Source: Microbacterium yannicii
GTDB lineage: Bacteria; Actinomycetota; Actinomycetes; Actinomycetales; Microbacteriaceae
Assembly (NCBI RefSeq): GCF_024055635.1
Contig: NZ_JAMXMB010000032.1
Coordinates: 124,001-188,000, forward strand
Length of the DNA stretch: 64,000 nt
Direction of reading: 5' to 3'
In this document: in pieces, positions 34,610 through 44,543 of the stretch
Numbering within the stretch: the first letter of the stretch is position 1
How the letters are laid out: each line of letters opens with the position of its first letter
The notes under the pieces: model-generated
Database searches by the model: none
Told to the model about the DNA's origin: nothing
The model's input: only the letters and a program-made list of their open reading frames with translations
Position numbers and translations under genes: made by a program

Positions 34610-35146
34610 GTGCTGCAACGTGTGTTCGTCGACGCCGACGTCCTCGCCTCGCGCACCCCGTACGACTGGCTGGCGCTGCTGCGCGACGAGACTGACGCGT
34701 TCCAGCTCCACTCCTCGCCGGCCGTCGTCGCCGATGCCGTGCGGCTCTGGCAGAGCCGGGATCCGGCCGCGCGAGAGGCAGCGATCCCGCGACGCCTCGC
34801 CCTGGTCACGACCACCCTCGACGAGGTCCTGGGCGGTGCGGACGCGGATGCCGAGCCCGGCGTCCTCAGCCGGCAGGACGGACGTGCCGTCGCGGACGCC
34901 CGGACCACCGGTGCGCACGTGCTGCTCTCGGCGAGCGCCGTCCCCGGCGAGGACGGCGACGGCCTGCCGTTCGAGATATACACCCCCGACGACTTCCTCT
35001 GCCTCGCGGACGACGCCACGCCTGACGCCGTGCGCGGCGTGGCGCGTGAACGCGCTGCCGAGCCGCTCGCCGCCGCCCTCGCCGCGGCCGGCTGCCCCGC
35101 GTTCGCGGAGCGCGTCGCATCGCACCTCAGCGCACTGTCGCGCTGA
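34610..35146 (+). CDS. PIN-domain toxin (ribonuclease)
   Basis: This 178-residue protein begins VFVDADVLASRTPYDWLALL with the first acidic residues of a PIN nuclease. Further acidic residues (TTLDEVLGG, RAVADARTTGAHVLLSASA, YTPDDFLCLADD) complete a likely metal site. It is downstream of an excisionase-type antitoxin, so it is a probable RNA-cleaving toxin. It starts with GTG at 34610. It converges on the CCA-adding enzyme gene. Confidence 0.72.
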   Translation: MLQRVFVDADVLASRTPYDWLALLRDETDAFQLHSSPAVVADAVRLWQSRDPAAREAAIPRRLALVTTTLDEVLGGADADAEPGVLSRQDGRAVADARTTGAHVLLSASAVPGEDGDGLPFEIYTPDDFLCLADDATPDAVRGVARERAAEPLAAALAAAGCPAFAERVASHLSALSR

Positions 35147-35179
35147 CGTCACTCACCCGTCGCGGAATCGCGGTGGGGC

Positions 35180-36607
35180 TCAGGAGCGGGCGGCCCACCA
35201 CTCGCGCAGGCGCTGCTCCGCGGCATCCGTGCCCATGACGCCCTCGTCGAGGCGCAGGTCGAGGAGGAACCGGTAGGCCTCGCCGACCTCGCGGCCGGGC
35301 GGGATGCCGAGCACCTGCTGGATGCGGTTGCCGTCGAGCTCCGGGCGCATGGCGTCGAGCTCCTCCTGGGCGGCGAGCTCGGTGATGCGCCGTTCGATGT
35401 CGTCGTAGGCGCGGGCGAGGCGCGTCGCCTTCTTGACGTTGCGGGTCGTCACGTCGGCCCGGGTGAGGATATGCAGGCGATCGAGCTCGGCGTCGGCATC
35501 CCGCACGTACCGGCGCACCGCCGAATCGGTCCAGGCGCCCTCGGAGTACCCGAAGAAGCGCAGATGCAGCTCGATGAGCCGCGTCACGCTCGCGATGGTG
35601 GCGCTGTCGAAACGCAGTTCCTGCAGCCGCTTGCGCGCCAGGCGCGCCCCTTTGATGTCGTGGTGGTAGAACGTCACGCCGCCGCCCGGCTCGAGGCGCC
35701 TCGTCGCGGGCTTGCCGATGTCGTGCATCAGCGCGGCGAGCCGCAGCGGCACGTCGGGCCGGGCACCGGGATTGCGTGCCTTCTCGAGATCTATCGCCTG
35801 ACGCAGCACCGTCAGGGAGTGCTCGTAGACGTCCTTGTGGTGATGGTGCTCGTCGACCTCCAGCTGCAGCGCGGGGATCTCCGGGAGGAACTCGGCCATC
35901 AGGCCCGTCTCGACGAGCAGACGGATGCCGCGCACCGGGTCGTCCGTCGACAGCAGCTTGACGAGTTCGGCCTGGATGCGCTCCGGGCTCACGATCTCGA
36001 GCGTGCGACGCAGTTCGGCCATGGCCGCCTCGGTCGCCGGCTCGACGGCGAAGCCGAGCTGGGATGCGAAGCGGGCGGCTCGCAGCATGCGCAGCGGATC
36101 GTCACCGAAGCTGACTGCCGGGTCGGTGGGAGTGCGGAGGATGCCGTGAAGCAGGTCCTCGACACCGCCGGTGGGGTCGACCAGCGTCTGCCCCGGTACC
36201 CGCAGCGCCATCGCGTTGACGGTGAAGTCGCGGCGCACCAGGTCGCCCTCGATGGTGTCGCCGAACTCGACCGTCGGCTTGCGCGTGACGCCGTCGTAGC
36301 TGTCGGCCCGGTAGGTCGTGATCTCGACCTGCTCGCCGCGGACGCGGGCCCCGATCGTCCCGAACGCACGGCCGATGTCCCACTGCGCGCTCGAGATCGG
36401 CTTCACGATCCGGAGGATGTCGTCGGGGCGGGCATTCGTCGTGAAGTCGAGGTCGTTCGTGCGGCGACCCAGGAGCGCGTCGCGGACCGGACCCCCCACG
36501 ATCGCGAGGTCGAAGCCGGCGTCGGCGAAGGCACGTGCGAGCGTCGCGACGACGGGAGACTCGGCGAGCGCGCCGAGGCGCGCAACGCCCTCGGCCATGT
36601 TGAGCAT
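35180..36607 (-). CDS. pcnA: CCA tRNA nucleotidyltransferase
   Basis: This 475-residue class II nucleotidyltransferase reads VGGPVRDALLGRRTNDLDFTT (active-site GG and DxD), RRDFTVNAMAL, then DPLRMLRAARFASQLGF. A C-terminal HD domain has LAALMHDIGKPATRR and IELHLRFFGYSEGAWTDSAVRRYVRDA. It adds or repairs the 3' CCA of tRNA. The ATG at 36607 (MLNMAEGVARLG) is used; ATG at 36598 is an alternative. Its place next to a methyltransferase, DUF6049 and murJ is conserved in actinobacteria. Confidence 0.93.
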   Translation of the reverse strand: MLNMAEGVARLGALAESPVVATLARAFADAGFDLAIVGGPVRDALLGRRTNDLDFTTNARPDDILRIVKPISSAQWDIGRAFGTIGARVRGEQVEITTYRADSYDGVTRKPTVEFGDTIEGDLVRRDFTVNAMALRVPGQTLVDPTGGVEDLLHGILRTPTDPAVSFGDDPLRMLRAARFASQLGFAVEPATEAAMAELRRTLEIVSPERIQAELVKLLSTDDPVRGIRLLVETGLMAEFLPEIPALQLEVDEHHHHKDVYEHSLTVLRQAIDLEKARNPGARPDVPLRLAALMHDIGKPATRRLEPGGGVTFYHHDIKGARLARKRLQELRFDSATIASVTRLIELHLRFFGYSEGAWTDSAVRRYVRDADAELDRLHILTRADVTTRNVKKATRLARAYDDIERRITELAAQEELDAMRPELDGNRIQQVLGIPPGREVGEAYRFLLDLRLDEGVMGTDAAEQRLREWWAARS

Positions 36608-36651
36608 GGGTTCCAGCCTACCGAGGCCGCTGAGCGTGCCTGGCCCTCGGA

Positions 36652-38175
36652 TCACTCCGGGAGCCGCAGGAATCCGGTGAAAGCCAGCTCTCGGATGCGG
36701 GGGAACAGATCGGCGCGGAGGGCCGCGGCGCCGACGTCGAGCAGCTCGGCGATCGCGTCGACGAGCACGCCAACGGGCAGATCGCCGTCGCACGCGCCGA
36801 CGAGGGCGGCCAGCGCGGGGTCGACGGAGAGGGACCGCCCGAATCCGCCGCCCTGCCGCAGCTCGATGATCGTCGGGTCCTCGGCTCCGGGCAGGTGGTG
36901 GCGCGCCTCGGTGACATCGGGTGCGACGACCAGGACGGATGCCGCAAGCCCGGCGTCATCGACCCCCGCCAGGCGATCGTGGGCGTCGAGGGCCGCTGCC
37001 AGGTGGGCGCCGAGGCTGTCCCCGGCGAGCGCGGTGTGGAGCGATTCGTAGCGCGATAGCGTCGGCGAGCCCTCGAGCGGACGCCGAAGCAGCAGGTAGC
37101 CGAAGCCGACCTCGGTCACCCCGCGCGCCGCGAAGTCGTCGAGCCACGCATCGGCGAGGCGTGCGAAGCCGGGAGAGCCGGGCAGGGTCCCGCCGTCGCG
37201 CACCCACAGCTCGGCGTACGAGAGCGGGTCGAGACTCTCACGCTCCACGACCCAGGCGTCCAGCAGCACGGCCGACGATGCGACCCACTCACGCACGCGC
37301 TCGAGGCCCGGCACGCCGTTGCGCGTCTCCCAGTTGCCGAGGAGCTGCGCCACGCCGCCGGGCGCGAGATGCGCGCCCACGCCGGTGACGAAGGCGGCCA
37401 CGAGGTCGTCGCCGACCATGCCCCCGTCGCGGTACTCGTAGGCGGGCACGCCGGCGACGCGCGGCGTGATGACGAACGGCGGGTTCGACACGATCCGGTC
37501 GAACTGCTCACCGGCGACCGGTTCGAACAGACTGCCGAGCCGCACCTCTATGCCGTCGACACCGTTGAGCAGCGCGTTCAGCCGGGTGAAGCCCAGCGCC
37601 CGCCGCGAGATGTCGGTCGCCACGACATGCCCCACCTGCGCGCGGGCGCGGAGCGCCTGGATGCCGCATCCCGCGCCGATGTCGAGCCCTCGGACCGCCG
37701 GCGTCGGCAGCTGCAGGCCCGCGAGTGTCAGCGACGCGCCGCCGACCCCGAGCACGTGATCCTCGGGCAGCGGACCGCCCAGAGCCGCCTCGTCCAGGTC
37801 GCTCGCGATCCACCACTGTCCGGTTCCGGAGGCGTCGGCGTACGACTGCGGACGCACCACCGCGAGGGGCTGCACACTGCTCCCGGCGGGGGTCGCCAGA
37901 CCGAGGTGCGCGAGTCCCTCCGCGCCGGTGCGGACGAGCGCCTGATCGACGGATGCCGCGGCCTGCGGCATCCCGAGCACGAGAAGTCTGCCCAGCACGG
38001 CGAGCGCGTCGCCGCGATCGCCGAGCGCGCGCGCCGCCGGCGACCTGAGCCCGCGGGCGATGGCGTCATCCGCGGCGACGCCCCACGCGTCGCGGAGCGC
38101 CTCCGCCGTGAATCCGGCGTCACGGAGGTCGTCGGCGAGGTCACGGCACAGGGCGGGATCCGGTTCGGGGAGCAC
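36652..38175 (-). CDS. SAM-dependent methyltransferase, NPPF type
   Basis: This 507-residue protein has an N-terminal domain (ALCRDLADDLRDAGFTAEALRDAWG). A Rossmann methyltransferase domain follows (VRGLDIGAGCGIQALRARAQVGHVVATDI) with the RIVSNPPFVITPR motif found in PrmC/RsmC-type N-methyltransferases, and a C-terminal winged-helix-like region completes it. The target may be a protein or RNA; it is not determined. It starts with GTG at 38175. It is divergent from the DUF6049 gene. Confidence 0.8.
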   Translation of the reverse strand: MLPEPDPALCRDLADDLRDAGFTAEALRDAWGVAADDAIARGLRSPAARALGDRGDALAVLGRLLVLGMPQAAASVDQALVRTGAEGLAHLGLATPAGSSVQPLAVVRPQSYADASGTGQWWIASDLDEAALGGPLPEDHVLGVGGASLTLAGLQLPTPAVRGLDIGAGCGIQALRARAQVGHVVATDISRRALGFTRLNALLNGVDGIEVRLGSLFEPVAGEQFDRIVSNPPFVITPRVAGVPAYEYRDGGMVGDDLVAAFVTGVGAHLAPGGVAQLLGNWETRNGVPGLERVREWVASSAVLLDAWVVERESLDPLSYAELWVRDGGTLPGSPGFARLADAWLDDFAARGVTEVGFGYLLLRRPLEGSPTLSRYESLHTALAGDSLGAHLAAALDAHDRLAGVDDAGLAASVLVVAPDVTEARHHLPGAEDPTIIELRQGGGFGRSLSVDPALAALVGACDGDLPVGVLVDAIAELLDVGAAALRADLFPRIRELAFTGFLRLPE

Positions 38176-38295
38176 GCGTCCATTCAACCGCGCCGCGCCG
38201 CACGCGTTGCCCACGGACGCACCGACCGTCGCCCACGGACGCGCCGACCGTCCCACACGCGGCCCGGCGTCGGGCGGGCTCGAAGGCGTGGACCG

Positions 38296-38301
38296 TAGAA
38301 T
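38296..38301 (+). promoter_or_regulatory. Candidate -10 box for DUF6049-murJ operon
   Basis: TAGAAT lies 53 bases before the DUF6049 start in the divergent gap. A convincing -35 box is not visible, which is common in actinobacterial promoters. Confidence 0.35.
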
Positions 38302-38353
38302 CGCACTCGATCGTGCGGTCAGGCCATCGCACAGGAGCGAACCCCCCGACAGG

Positions 38354-40729
38354 ATGATCGTGACCCCACCGCGAGCCCTGCAGCGTCCCGCGCGCCGCGC
38401 CCGGCGCTTCGTGACCGCCGCCGCCGCGACGGTCGCGGTGTTCGCAGCACTGCTGATGCCGGGCGCCGCGATGGCGGCGAGCCCCGAGCCCACGCCCACC
38501 CCGACCTCGACGATCCCCGCCGGCACCACGGTCTTGACGCTGTCGCCGCTCGGCGACGGCATCGTCCGCCCCGGTGATGCGCTGAGCGTGACGGTCACCC
38601 TGCAGAACGGCACCGCCGCCCCCCTTCCTCCATCAACGGCGACGCTGTCTCTCGGGCGCACCGCCCTCGCCGATCGCGATGCGCTCGGCGAATGGCTGGA
38701 CGGCACCGACACGTCGCCCGCACTCGAGCCCATCGCGTCCGAGACCTTGAACGCGGTGCAGCCGGGGTCGTTCGAGCGCCGCGGCATGAGCGTCGCAGCC
38801 GACGATCCGGCGCTCGCGGCGCGCGCACCCGGCGTCTATCCGCTCGCCGTGTCGTATCCGGGCGACGACGGCACGGTGACGGCGACGAGCGCGATGATCG
38901 TGCCGCCGGAGGACGCGACGGATGTCTGGATCGGCGTGATCGTGCCGATCACGGCCCGCGCGCAGGGCGAGGGGCTGCTCACCGCGGACGAGCTCGCCGA
39001 GCTGACCGCGCCCGACGGCGACCTGACCAACCAGCTCGATTCCGTGACGGGCACCCCGTCGATCCTCGCGGTCGACCCGGCCGTGCCCGCGGCGATCCGG
39101 GTGCTCGGCACGTCGGCGCCGGAGTCCGCCCTCGACTGGCTCGCGCGACTCGAGGGGATCCAGAACTCGCGCTTCGCCCTGCAGTTCGGCGATGCGGACG
39201 TCACAACCCAGCTGGAGGCCGGCCTGGCGCAGCCGCTCCAGCCGACGTCCTTCCTCTCTTACATGTCGCCCTCGGACTTCGCCGCGCCCACGCCGACGAC
39301 GACGCCCACCCCGACCGCCACCGCTCCGACTGCCCCCGGCACACCCACCCCGTCGCCGACGCCGACGCCCACCGACACGCTGCCGACCACCGAGGCGCTC
39401 CTGGCCATCGGCCCCGCCACCCGCCCGGGCATCTACTGGCCCGCCGACGGGACGGCCGACACCGAGATCGTGACTCGCCTCGGCGAGCTCTCCACCGACG
39501 ACGCCACCTCGGCCACCCTCATCCCGTCCGCGACGACGGATGCCGGCGCCGCGGGCCGCACGGTCTCGGCCACCGGCATGGTGGACGACGCCGACGCGCT
39601 CGTGTACGACAGCGACGTCTCGGCTGCGCTGGACGCCGCGTCGCAGAGCGACGAATCGTGGCTCCGCGGGGCCTCCCTCACCGCCGCGACGGCCTACCTC
39701 GCCTTCGCCACGGCCGAGGCCGACGGACCCCTCCTGGTCACCGTGGGCCGCGGCGAGGGACGCTCGCGCGTCGGGTTGGGTGCGGCGATCTCGACCGCCT
39801 TCTCCGCCCCCGACGTCGCCGCCCGCACCCTCAGCACGATCGCAGAGAGCGAGCCGCGTGAGCTCGAGCTCTCGGGGACCGAGGCGTCACCGGAACGTGC
39901 GGATGCGGCATCCGCTCTCCTCGGCGAGGAAGGGGAGCTCGCCCGGTTCGCGACGATCCTCGACCAGCCGTCGCTGTTGACCGGGCCGGAGCGCGCGGAG
40001 ATCCTGCAGCTTCTGGGCGTCGCGTGGATCGGCGACGACGCCTGGTCCGCCGCACTCGCCGAACACCACGCCGAGACCGCGGGCACCCTCGGCTCGGTCG
40101 CGCTGCTGCCCACGAGTCCGAGCGACCTCTACGGCTCGAGCGCCGCACTGCGGTTCTGGGTGCGCAACGATCTGCCGTATCCGGTGAACCTCGTGCTCTA
40201 CACGACGCGCGACAACCTCCGTCTCGACGTGCAGAGCGAGACGCCCGTCGTCGCGACGCCCTCCAGCAACACGCGCGTCGAGGTGCCGGTGCAGGCCCGC
40301 GTGGGCCGCGGCGAGGTCACCCTGACCCTTCAGCTGCGCAGTCCCGCCTTCGTCGCGATCGGTCAGCCCGAGTCGGTCGACATCAACGTCTACGCCGACT
40401 GGGAGGGCGCCGGCATCGCCGCCCTCGCCGTACTGGTCGGCGCGCTGCTGCTGATCGGCATCGTACGGACGGTCCTGCGCATGCGTCGCCGGCGACGGGG
40501 AACGGATGCCGCGGCTGCGGGTCCGGATGAGGGCCCGGGTGCTGCGCCCGGCGACGCGGACACTGGCGAGGCTGAGGAAGACCTCGAGCCTGAGCGGCTC
40601 GCTACACCGGCGCACGACGAGGCTGGGGAAGGCGTCACGCCTGCGCAGGATGAACCTGCCGTCCAGTCAGCCACCGAAGACGCGGACACCGCAGCCGACG
40701 TCGCACCCGGCGACGGGCCGGGACGTTGA
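38354..40729 (+). CDS. DUF6049 secreted/membrane-anchored protein
   Basis: This 791-residue protein has a signal peptide (ending AMA-ASPEP). A large extracytoplasmic part includes a Pro/Thr linker, a VALLPTSPSDLYGSSAALRFWVRNDLPYPVNLVLY strand domain, one C-terminal helix (IAALAVLVGALLLIGIVRTVL) and an acidic tail. DUF6049 genes precede murJ in many actinobacteria and likely act with it in cell-wall precursor handling. The gene overlaps murJ by 4 bases. ATG at 38354 is taken, with GTG at 38360 as a near alternative. Confidence 0.85.
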   Translation: MIVTPPRALQRPARRARRFVTAAAATVAVFAALLMPGAAMAASPEPTPTPTSTIPAGTTVLTLSPLGDGIVRPGDALSVTVTLQNGTAAPLPPSTATLSLGRTALADRDALGEWLDGTDTSPALEPIASETLNAVQPGSFERRGMSVAADDPALAARAPGVYPLAVSYPGDDGTVTATSAMIVPPEDATDVWIGVIVPITARAQGEGLLTADELAELTAPDGDLTNQLDSVTGTPSILAVDPAVPAAIRVLGTSAPESALDWLARLEGIQNSRFALQFGDADVTTQLEAGLAQPLQPTSFLSYMSPSDFAAPTPTTTPTPTATAPTAPGTPTPSPTPTPTDTLPTTEALLAIGPATRPGIYWPADGTADTEIVTRLGELSTDDATSATLIPSATTDAGAAGRTVSATGMVDDADALVYDSDVSAALDAASQSDESWLRGASLTAATAYLAFATAEADGPLLVTVGRGEGRSRVGLGAAISTAFSAPDVAARTLSTIAESEPRELELSGTEASPERADAASALLGEEGELARFATILDQPSLLTGPERAEILQLLGVAWIGDDAWSAALAEHHAETAGTLGSVALLPTSPSDLYGSSAALRFWVRNDLPYPVNLVLYTTRDNLRLDVQSETPVVATPSSNTRVEVPVQARVGRGEVTLTLQLRSPAFVAIGQPESVDINVYADWEGAGIAALAVLVGALLLIGIVRTVLRMRRRRRGTDAAAAGPDEGPGAAPGDADTGEAEEDLEPERLATPAHDEAGEGVTPAQDEPAVQSATEDADTAADVAPGDGPGR

Positions 40730-42339
40730 GCGGCATCGGGCGCGCGAGCGTCATGATCGGGGCGGGCACCATCGTCTCGCGGCTCACCGGTTTCCTGCGC
40801 GCCGTCGTGCTGGTCTCGGCCGTGGCTGCGACGAGCGCCGGTGGCAATGCCTTCACGGTCGCCAACCAGTTGCCGAACAACATCTACACGATCATCTCCA
40901 CCGGGCTGCTGAGCGCCGTCGTGGTGCCGCAGATCGTCAAGGCAGCGGCACACGACGACGGTGGACGGGCGTTCGTCTCCAAGCTGTTCACGCTCGGGGC
41001 TGTCGTACTGCTGGGCACCACGGTCATCGCCACTCTGGCTGCACCGCTGCTCGTCGCCCTGTACGCACCCGAGTACAGCGCATCGCAGCAGGCACTGGCT
41101 ACTGCTTTCGCCTACTGGTGTCTCCCCCAGATCCTGTTCTACGGGCTCTTCGCCATGGTGGGGGAATCCCTCAACGCGCGCCGCGTGTACGGGCCCTACA
41201 CGTGGGCGCCGATCATCAACAACATCGTGTCGATCGCGGGCTTCCTCGTCTTCATCTGGCTGTTCGGCCCCGCCGCGAAGGGGACCGTCTGGACGTCCGA
41301 GATGGTCGCGGTGCTCGGCGGCACGGCGACCCTCGGCATCATCGCGCAGACGGCGATCCTCTTCGTCTTCTGGCGCCGAACCGGCCTGCACATCCGTCCA
41401 GACTTCCGGTGGCGAGGCGTGGGCCTCGGCCAGATCGGCAGGCTCGCCGGCTGGACGTTCCTCATGGTGGTGGCCGGCCAGCTGGCCGGTCTGGTCCAAT
41501 CACAGGTCATGTCGAACGTCCCCGACGGCGCACCCGGAATGTTCGTCGCCGCGAATGCCTGGCTGCTGTTCATGCTTCCCTACTCGATCATCGTGCTGTC
41601 GATCGGCACCCCCTACTTCACACAGCTGAGCGAGCATGCGAAGGCCGGGCGCGACGAAGAGGTCCGCGGCGACATCGGCCGAAGCATCCGTACGCTCGGC
41701 TTCTTCGTGGTCGTCGCGACGGCGGCCATGGCGGTCGCGGCAGTCCCGGCATCCCGAATCTTCACGGGCGATCCGGATGAGGCCCTCGGCGCTGCCGGAG
41801 TGCTGCTGTGCTACCTGGTCGGGCTCATCCCCCTCGCGGTGCTGTTCGTGGTGCAACGCACGTTCTACGCCTACGACGACACCCGCACGCCGTTCTTCTT
41901 CACCGTCCTGCAGTGCGCGCTCGTTGTCGCGTCCGCCTGGGGAGCACTGTGGGCCTTCGACGCCGGCATCCTCCCCATGTCACAGCTCGTCGCGGCCGTG
42001 GCTCTCGGGCAGTCCGTGTCGAGCGTTGTCCAAGTGATCGTCGCGACATGGCTGCTGCACCGCCGACTGGGTGGCATCCAGGTCGCGTCGTGGCTGACGG
42101 CGCTCGGTCGGTTCGCCCTGGCCGCTATCCCCGCCGGTCTCGTCGGCTGGCTGACGTTCCAGCTCATGGGCGGAGTCGACGGCTGGGCCGTCTCGGACAA
42201 GATCCTGGGCGCCCTGGGTGCGGCGATCATCGGCATCGTCGTGATCGCGGTCTACGTCGGCATCCTCGCCATCTTCCGAGCGCCCGAGCTCTCCGTCGCC
42301 ACCGGCCTCGTGCGGCGCTTCCTGCCCGGCCGACGCTGA
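40726..42339 (+). CDS. murJ: Lipid II flippase MurJ
   Basis: This 537-residue membrane protein of the MOP/MviN family has about 14 helices. It begins ASVMIGAGTIVSRLTGFLRAVVL with the conserved N-terminal GTxxSRxxGFxR motif and contains NNIYTIISTGLLSAVVVPQIVKAA and GLIPLAVLFVVQRTFYAYDDTRTPFFF. It moves peptidoglycan precursor across the membrane. The start codon is TTG at 40726, overlapping the upstream stop (TTGA). It lacks the long kinase-like tail found in mycobacteria. Confidence 0.92.
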   Translation: MSGIGRASVMIGAGTIVSRLTGFLRAVVLVSAVAATSAGGNAFTVANQLPNNIYTIISTGLLSAVVVPQIVKAAAHDDGGRAFVSKLFTLGAVVLLGTTVIATLAAPLLVALYAPEYSASQQALATAFAYWCLPQILFYGLFAMVGESLNARRVYGPYTWAPIINNIVSIAGFLVFIWLFGPAAKGTVWTSEMVAVLGGTATLGIIAQTAILFVFWRRTGLHIRPDFRWRGVGLGQIGRLAGWTFLMVVAGQLAGLVQSQVMSNVPDGAPGMFVAANAWLLFMLPYSIIVLSIGTPYFTQLSEHAKAGRDEEVRGDIGRSIRTLGFFVVVATAAMAVAAVPASRIFTGDPDEALGAAGVLLCYLVGLIPLAVLFVVQRTFYAYDDTRTPFFFTVLQCALVVASAWGALWAFDAGILPMSQLVAAVALGQSVSSVVQVIVATWLLHRRLGGIQVASWLTALGRFALAAIPAGLVGWLTFQLMGGVDGWAVSDKILGALGAAIIGIVVIAVYVGILAIFRAPELSVATGLVRRFLPGRR

Positions 42340-42507
42340 CCCGCTCGCAACTCGACCCGACGCGACCGGCCCGGCGTACCCGCCACCCGGCACGCCTGCA
42401 AGGGGGCGTGGTGCGGAATGCCGCGCGGTTACCATGTGTTGAGGCATCCGAGGCCATCGCGTCCGTCGCGACACGCTTCGCAAGGCTTCACGAGGAAAGG
42501 TGCGCAC

Positions 42508-43494
42508 GTGCGTCAGGTCATCATCATCGGCTCCGGTCCCGCGGGTTACACGGCGGCCATCTATGCCGCTCGGGCCAACCTGAACCCGCTCGTCGTGGCC
42601 AGCTCGGTCGAGGCGGGCGGTGAGCTGATGAACACCACCGAGGTCGAGAACTTCCCCGGTTTCCCCGAGGCGATCATGGGGCCCGACCTGATGGCGAAGA
42701 TGCAGGAGCAGGCCGAGCGGTTCGGCGCCGAGGTGCTCTACGACGACGTCGTCGAGCTCGACATCGACGGCCCGGTGAAGAAGGTCACGCTCGGCAGTGG
42801 CGGCAGCCACGAGGCAGACGCCGTCATCTTCGCGACCGGTTCCGCTCCCCGCAAGATCGGCATCGAAGGCGAGTCCCGACTGTCGGGCCGTGGTGTGTCG
42901 TACTGCGCGACGTGCGATGGATTCTTCTTCCGTGAGCGGGTGATCGCGGTCGTCGGCGGCGGCGACTCGGCGATGGAGGAGGCGACGTTCCTGACCAAGT
43001 TCGCGTCCAAGGTGTACGTCATCCACCGTCGCGACGAGCTGCGCGCGTCGAAGATCATGCAGGAGCGCGCCTTCAAGAACGACAAGATCGAGTTCGTCTG
43101 GAACAGCGAGGTCGTCGACATCCTCGGTGAGGACGCCGTGAACGGCATCGTCCTCAAGGACACCGTCGACGGGTCCACGCGGGAGCTCGCGCTGGACGGC
43201 GTGTTCGTCGCGATCGGCTACGACCCCCGCACCCACCTCGTGCACAAGAAGCTGGACCTGACCTCCGAGGGCACCGTGTGGGTGGACGGTCGTTCGTCGC
43301 GCACCTCCGTTCCCGGTGTGTTCGCCGCGGGTGACGTGATCGACCCGACCTACCGCCAGGCGGTCACCGCCGCCGGCAGTGGCACGGTCGCCGCGCTCGA
43401 CCTCGAGCACTACCTCGCCGGTCTCGGCGAGGCGGGCGAGCCGGACGCCGCGGGCGACCAGATCGCCGGCTTACCCGAGGTCGCTCAGGTCTGA
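42508..43494 (+). CDS. trxB: Thioredoxin reductase
   Basis: This 328-residue flavoenzyme has an FAD site VIIIGSGPAGYTAAIYAARA, the redox centre GVSYCATCDGFFF (CATC), an NADPH site VVGGGDSAMEEATFLTKFA and a second FAD motif GVFAAGDVIDPTYRQAVTAAGSG. It passes electrons from NADPH to thioredoxin, encoded next. The GTG at 42508 is chosen because GAGGAAAGG lies just upstream and the FAD strand begins immediately. Confidence 0.96.
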   Translation: MRQVIIIGSGPAGYTAAIYAARANLNPLVVASSVEAGGELMNTTEVENFPGFPEAIMGPDLMAKMQEQAERFGAEVLYDDVVELDIDGPVKKVTLGSGGSHEADAVIFATGSAPRKIGIEGESRLSGRGVSYCATCDGFFFRERVIAVVGGGDSAMEEATFLTKFASKVYVIHRRDELRASKIMQERAFKNDKIEFVWNSEVVDILGEDAVNGIVLKDTVDGSTRELALDGVFVAIGYDPRTHLVHKKLDLTSEGTVWVDGRSSRTSVPGVFAAGDVIDPTYRQAVTAAGSGTVAALDLEHYLAGLGEAGEPDAAGDQIAGLPEVAQV

Positions 43495-43582
43495 GCGGTA
43501 CGGCGTGGCGACACGCCCGGGAACAATCGCGCGACCGGCGCTGTTTGACACAACGAAAGACTTCCACCGAAGGAGAAATCAG

Positions 43583-43906
43583 ATGACCGCCAAGGCGACG
43601 ACCTCCGCCACGTTCGAGCAGGACGTGCTCCAGGCCGAGGGGCCGGTGCTCGTGGACTTCTGGGCCGAGTGGTGCGGACCGTGTCGCATGGTCTCGCCGG
43701 TCCTCGACCAGATCCAGGCCGAGCACCCCGACAAGCTCACCATCCTCAAGCTCAACGTGGATGAGAACCCCGACCTCGCGATGAAGTACCAGATCACGTC
43801 GATCCCCGCGATGAAGGTGTTCAACAAGGGCGCCGTCGAGACGACCATCATCGGCGCCAAGCCGAAGTTCGCGCTCGAGAAGGATCTCGCCGCCTACATC
43901 GGCTGA
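43583..43906 (+). CDS. trxA: Thioredoxin
   Basis: This 107-residue thioredoxin has the active site WAEWCGPCRMVSPVLDQ and the cis-Pro loop SIPAMKVF. The ATG at 43583 follows AGGAG. It works with TrxB upstream to reduce cytoplasmic disulfides. A clear intrinsic terminator follows, so trxA ends the murJ-trxB-trxA run. Confidence 0.97.
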   Translation: MTAKATTSATFEQDVLQAEGPVLVDFWAEWCGPCRMVSPVLDQIQAEHPDKLTILKLNVDENPDLAMKYQITSIPAMKVFNKGAVETTIIGAKPKFALEKDLAAYIG

Positions 43907-43924
43907 GACCGAAGTCGACTTCAG

Positions 43925-43954
43925 AAACCCCGCCGGCTCTGCCGGCGGGGTTTT
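43925..43954 (+). terminator. Intrinsic terminator after trxA
   Basis: A perfect 13-bp stem AAACCCCGCCGGC / GCCGGCGGGGTTT has a TCT loop, followed by T-rich sequence. It is one of the most classical terminators in the window. Confidence 0.9.
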
Positions 43955-44117
43955 CTGCTTCTCATCTGGTTTTCTTGACGTATGCCGGTCAAGGCATCCC
44001 AGTCCCAGGAAATTACTTGTCCTCCGGTGTCGATTTCGGCGAGGCTTGTTCGACGCACAGAGTGAAGGGGCCACTCGGGCCTCGAAACCGGGCCCAGCCC
44101 CGACGAAGGGAAACGTC

Positions 44118-44534
44118 ATGCGTTACATGCTCATCATGCAGGTCGGTGCCGAGGCGGCAGCGGCGTTCGACCCCGAGACGTTCGACATGGCGGAAGCGTT
44201 CGCCGCCATGGGCGCCTACAACGAAGAGCTGCAGAAGGCGGGCGTCTTCCTCAGTGCCGAGGGCCTGTCGGATGCCGCGGAGGGCTTCCGCGTCGACTTT
44301 GATTCCGTTCCACCCGCCGTGACCGACGGACCGTTCGCCGAGGCGCGCGAGGTGTTCACCGGTTTCTGGATCATCGAGGTGTCCTCGCGCGAGGAGGCCG
44401 AGCACTGGGCGCGCAAGTGCCCGCTCGGACCCGGAACGGCGCTCGAGGTCCGCCGCGTCAACGATCTGAGCGACTTCGACCAGAACGACGAGTGGGTCGC
44501 CAAGGAGCAGGAGTGGCGCGCCGCCAACTCGTGA
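44118..44534 (+). CDS. YCII-related (DGPF) protein
   Basis: This 138-residue protein reads MRYMLIMQVGAEAAAAFDP and later VTDGPFAEAREVFTGFWIIEV, which contains the DGPF motif and the strand that define the YCII/DGPF family. Its partner ECF42 sigma factor is 400 bases away. Such pairs are a conserved unit in actinobacteria, where the sigma factor probably drives the DGPF gene. Catalytic role is unknown. Confidence 0.85.
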   Translation: MRYMLIMQVGAEAAAAFDPETFDMAEAFAAMGAYNEELQKAGVFLSAEGLSDAAEGFRVDFDSVPPAVTDGPFAEAREVFTGFWIIEVSSREEAEHWARKCPLGPGTALEVRRVNDLSDFDQNDEWVAKEQEWRAANS

Positions 44535-44543
44535 CCTGGAGCG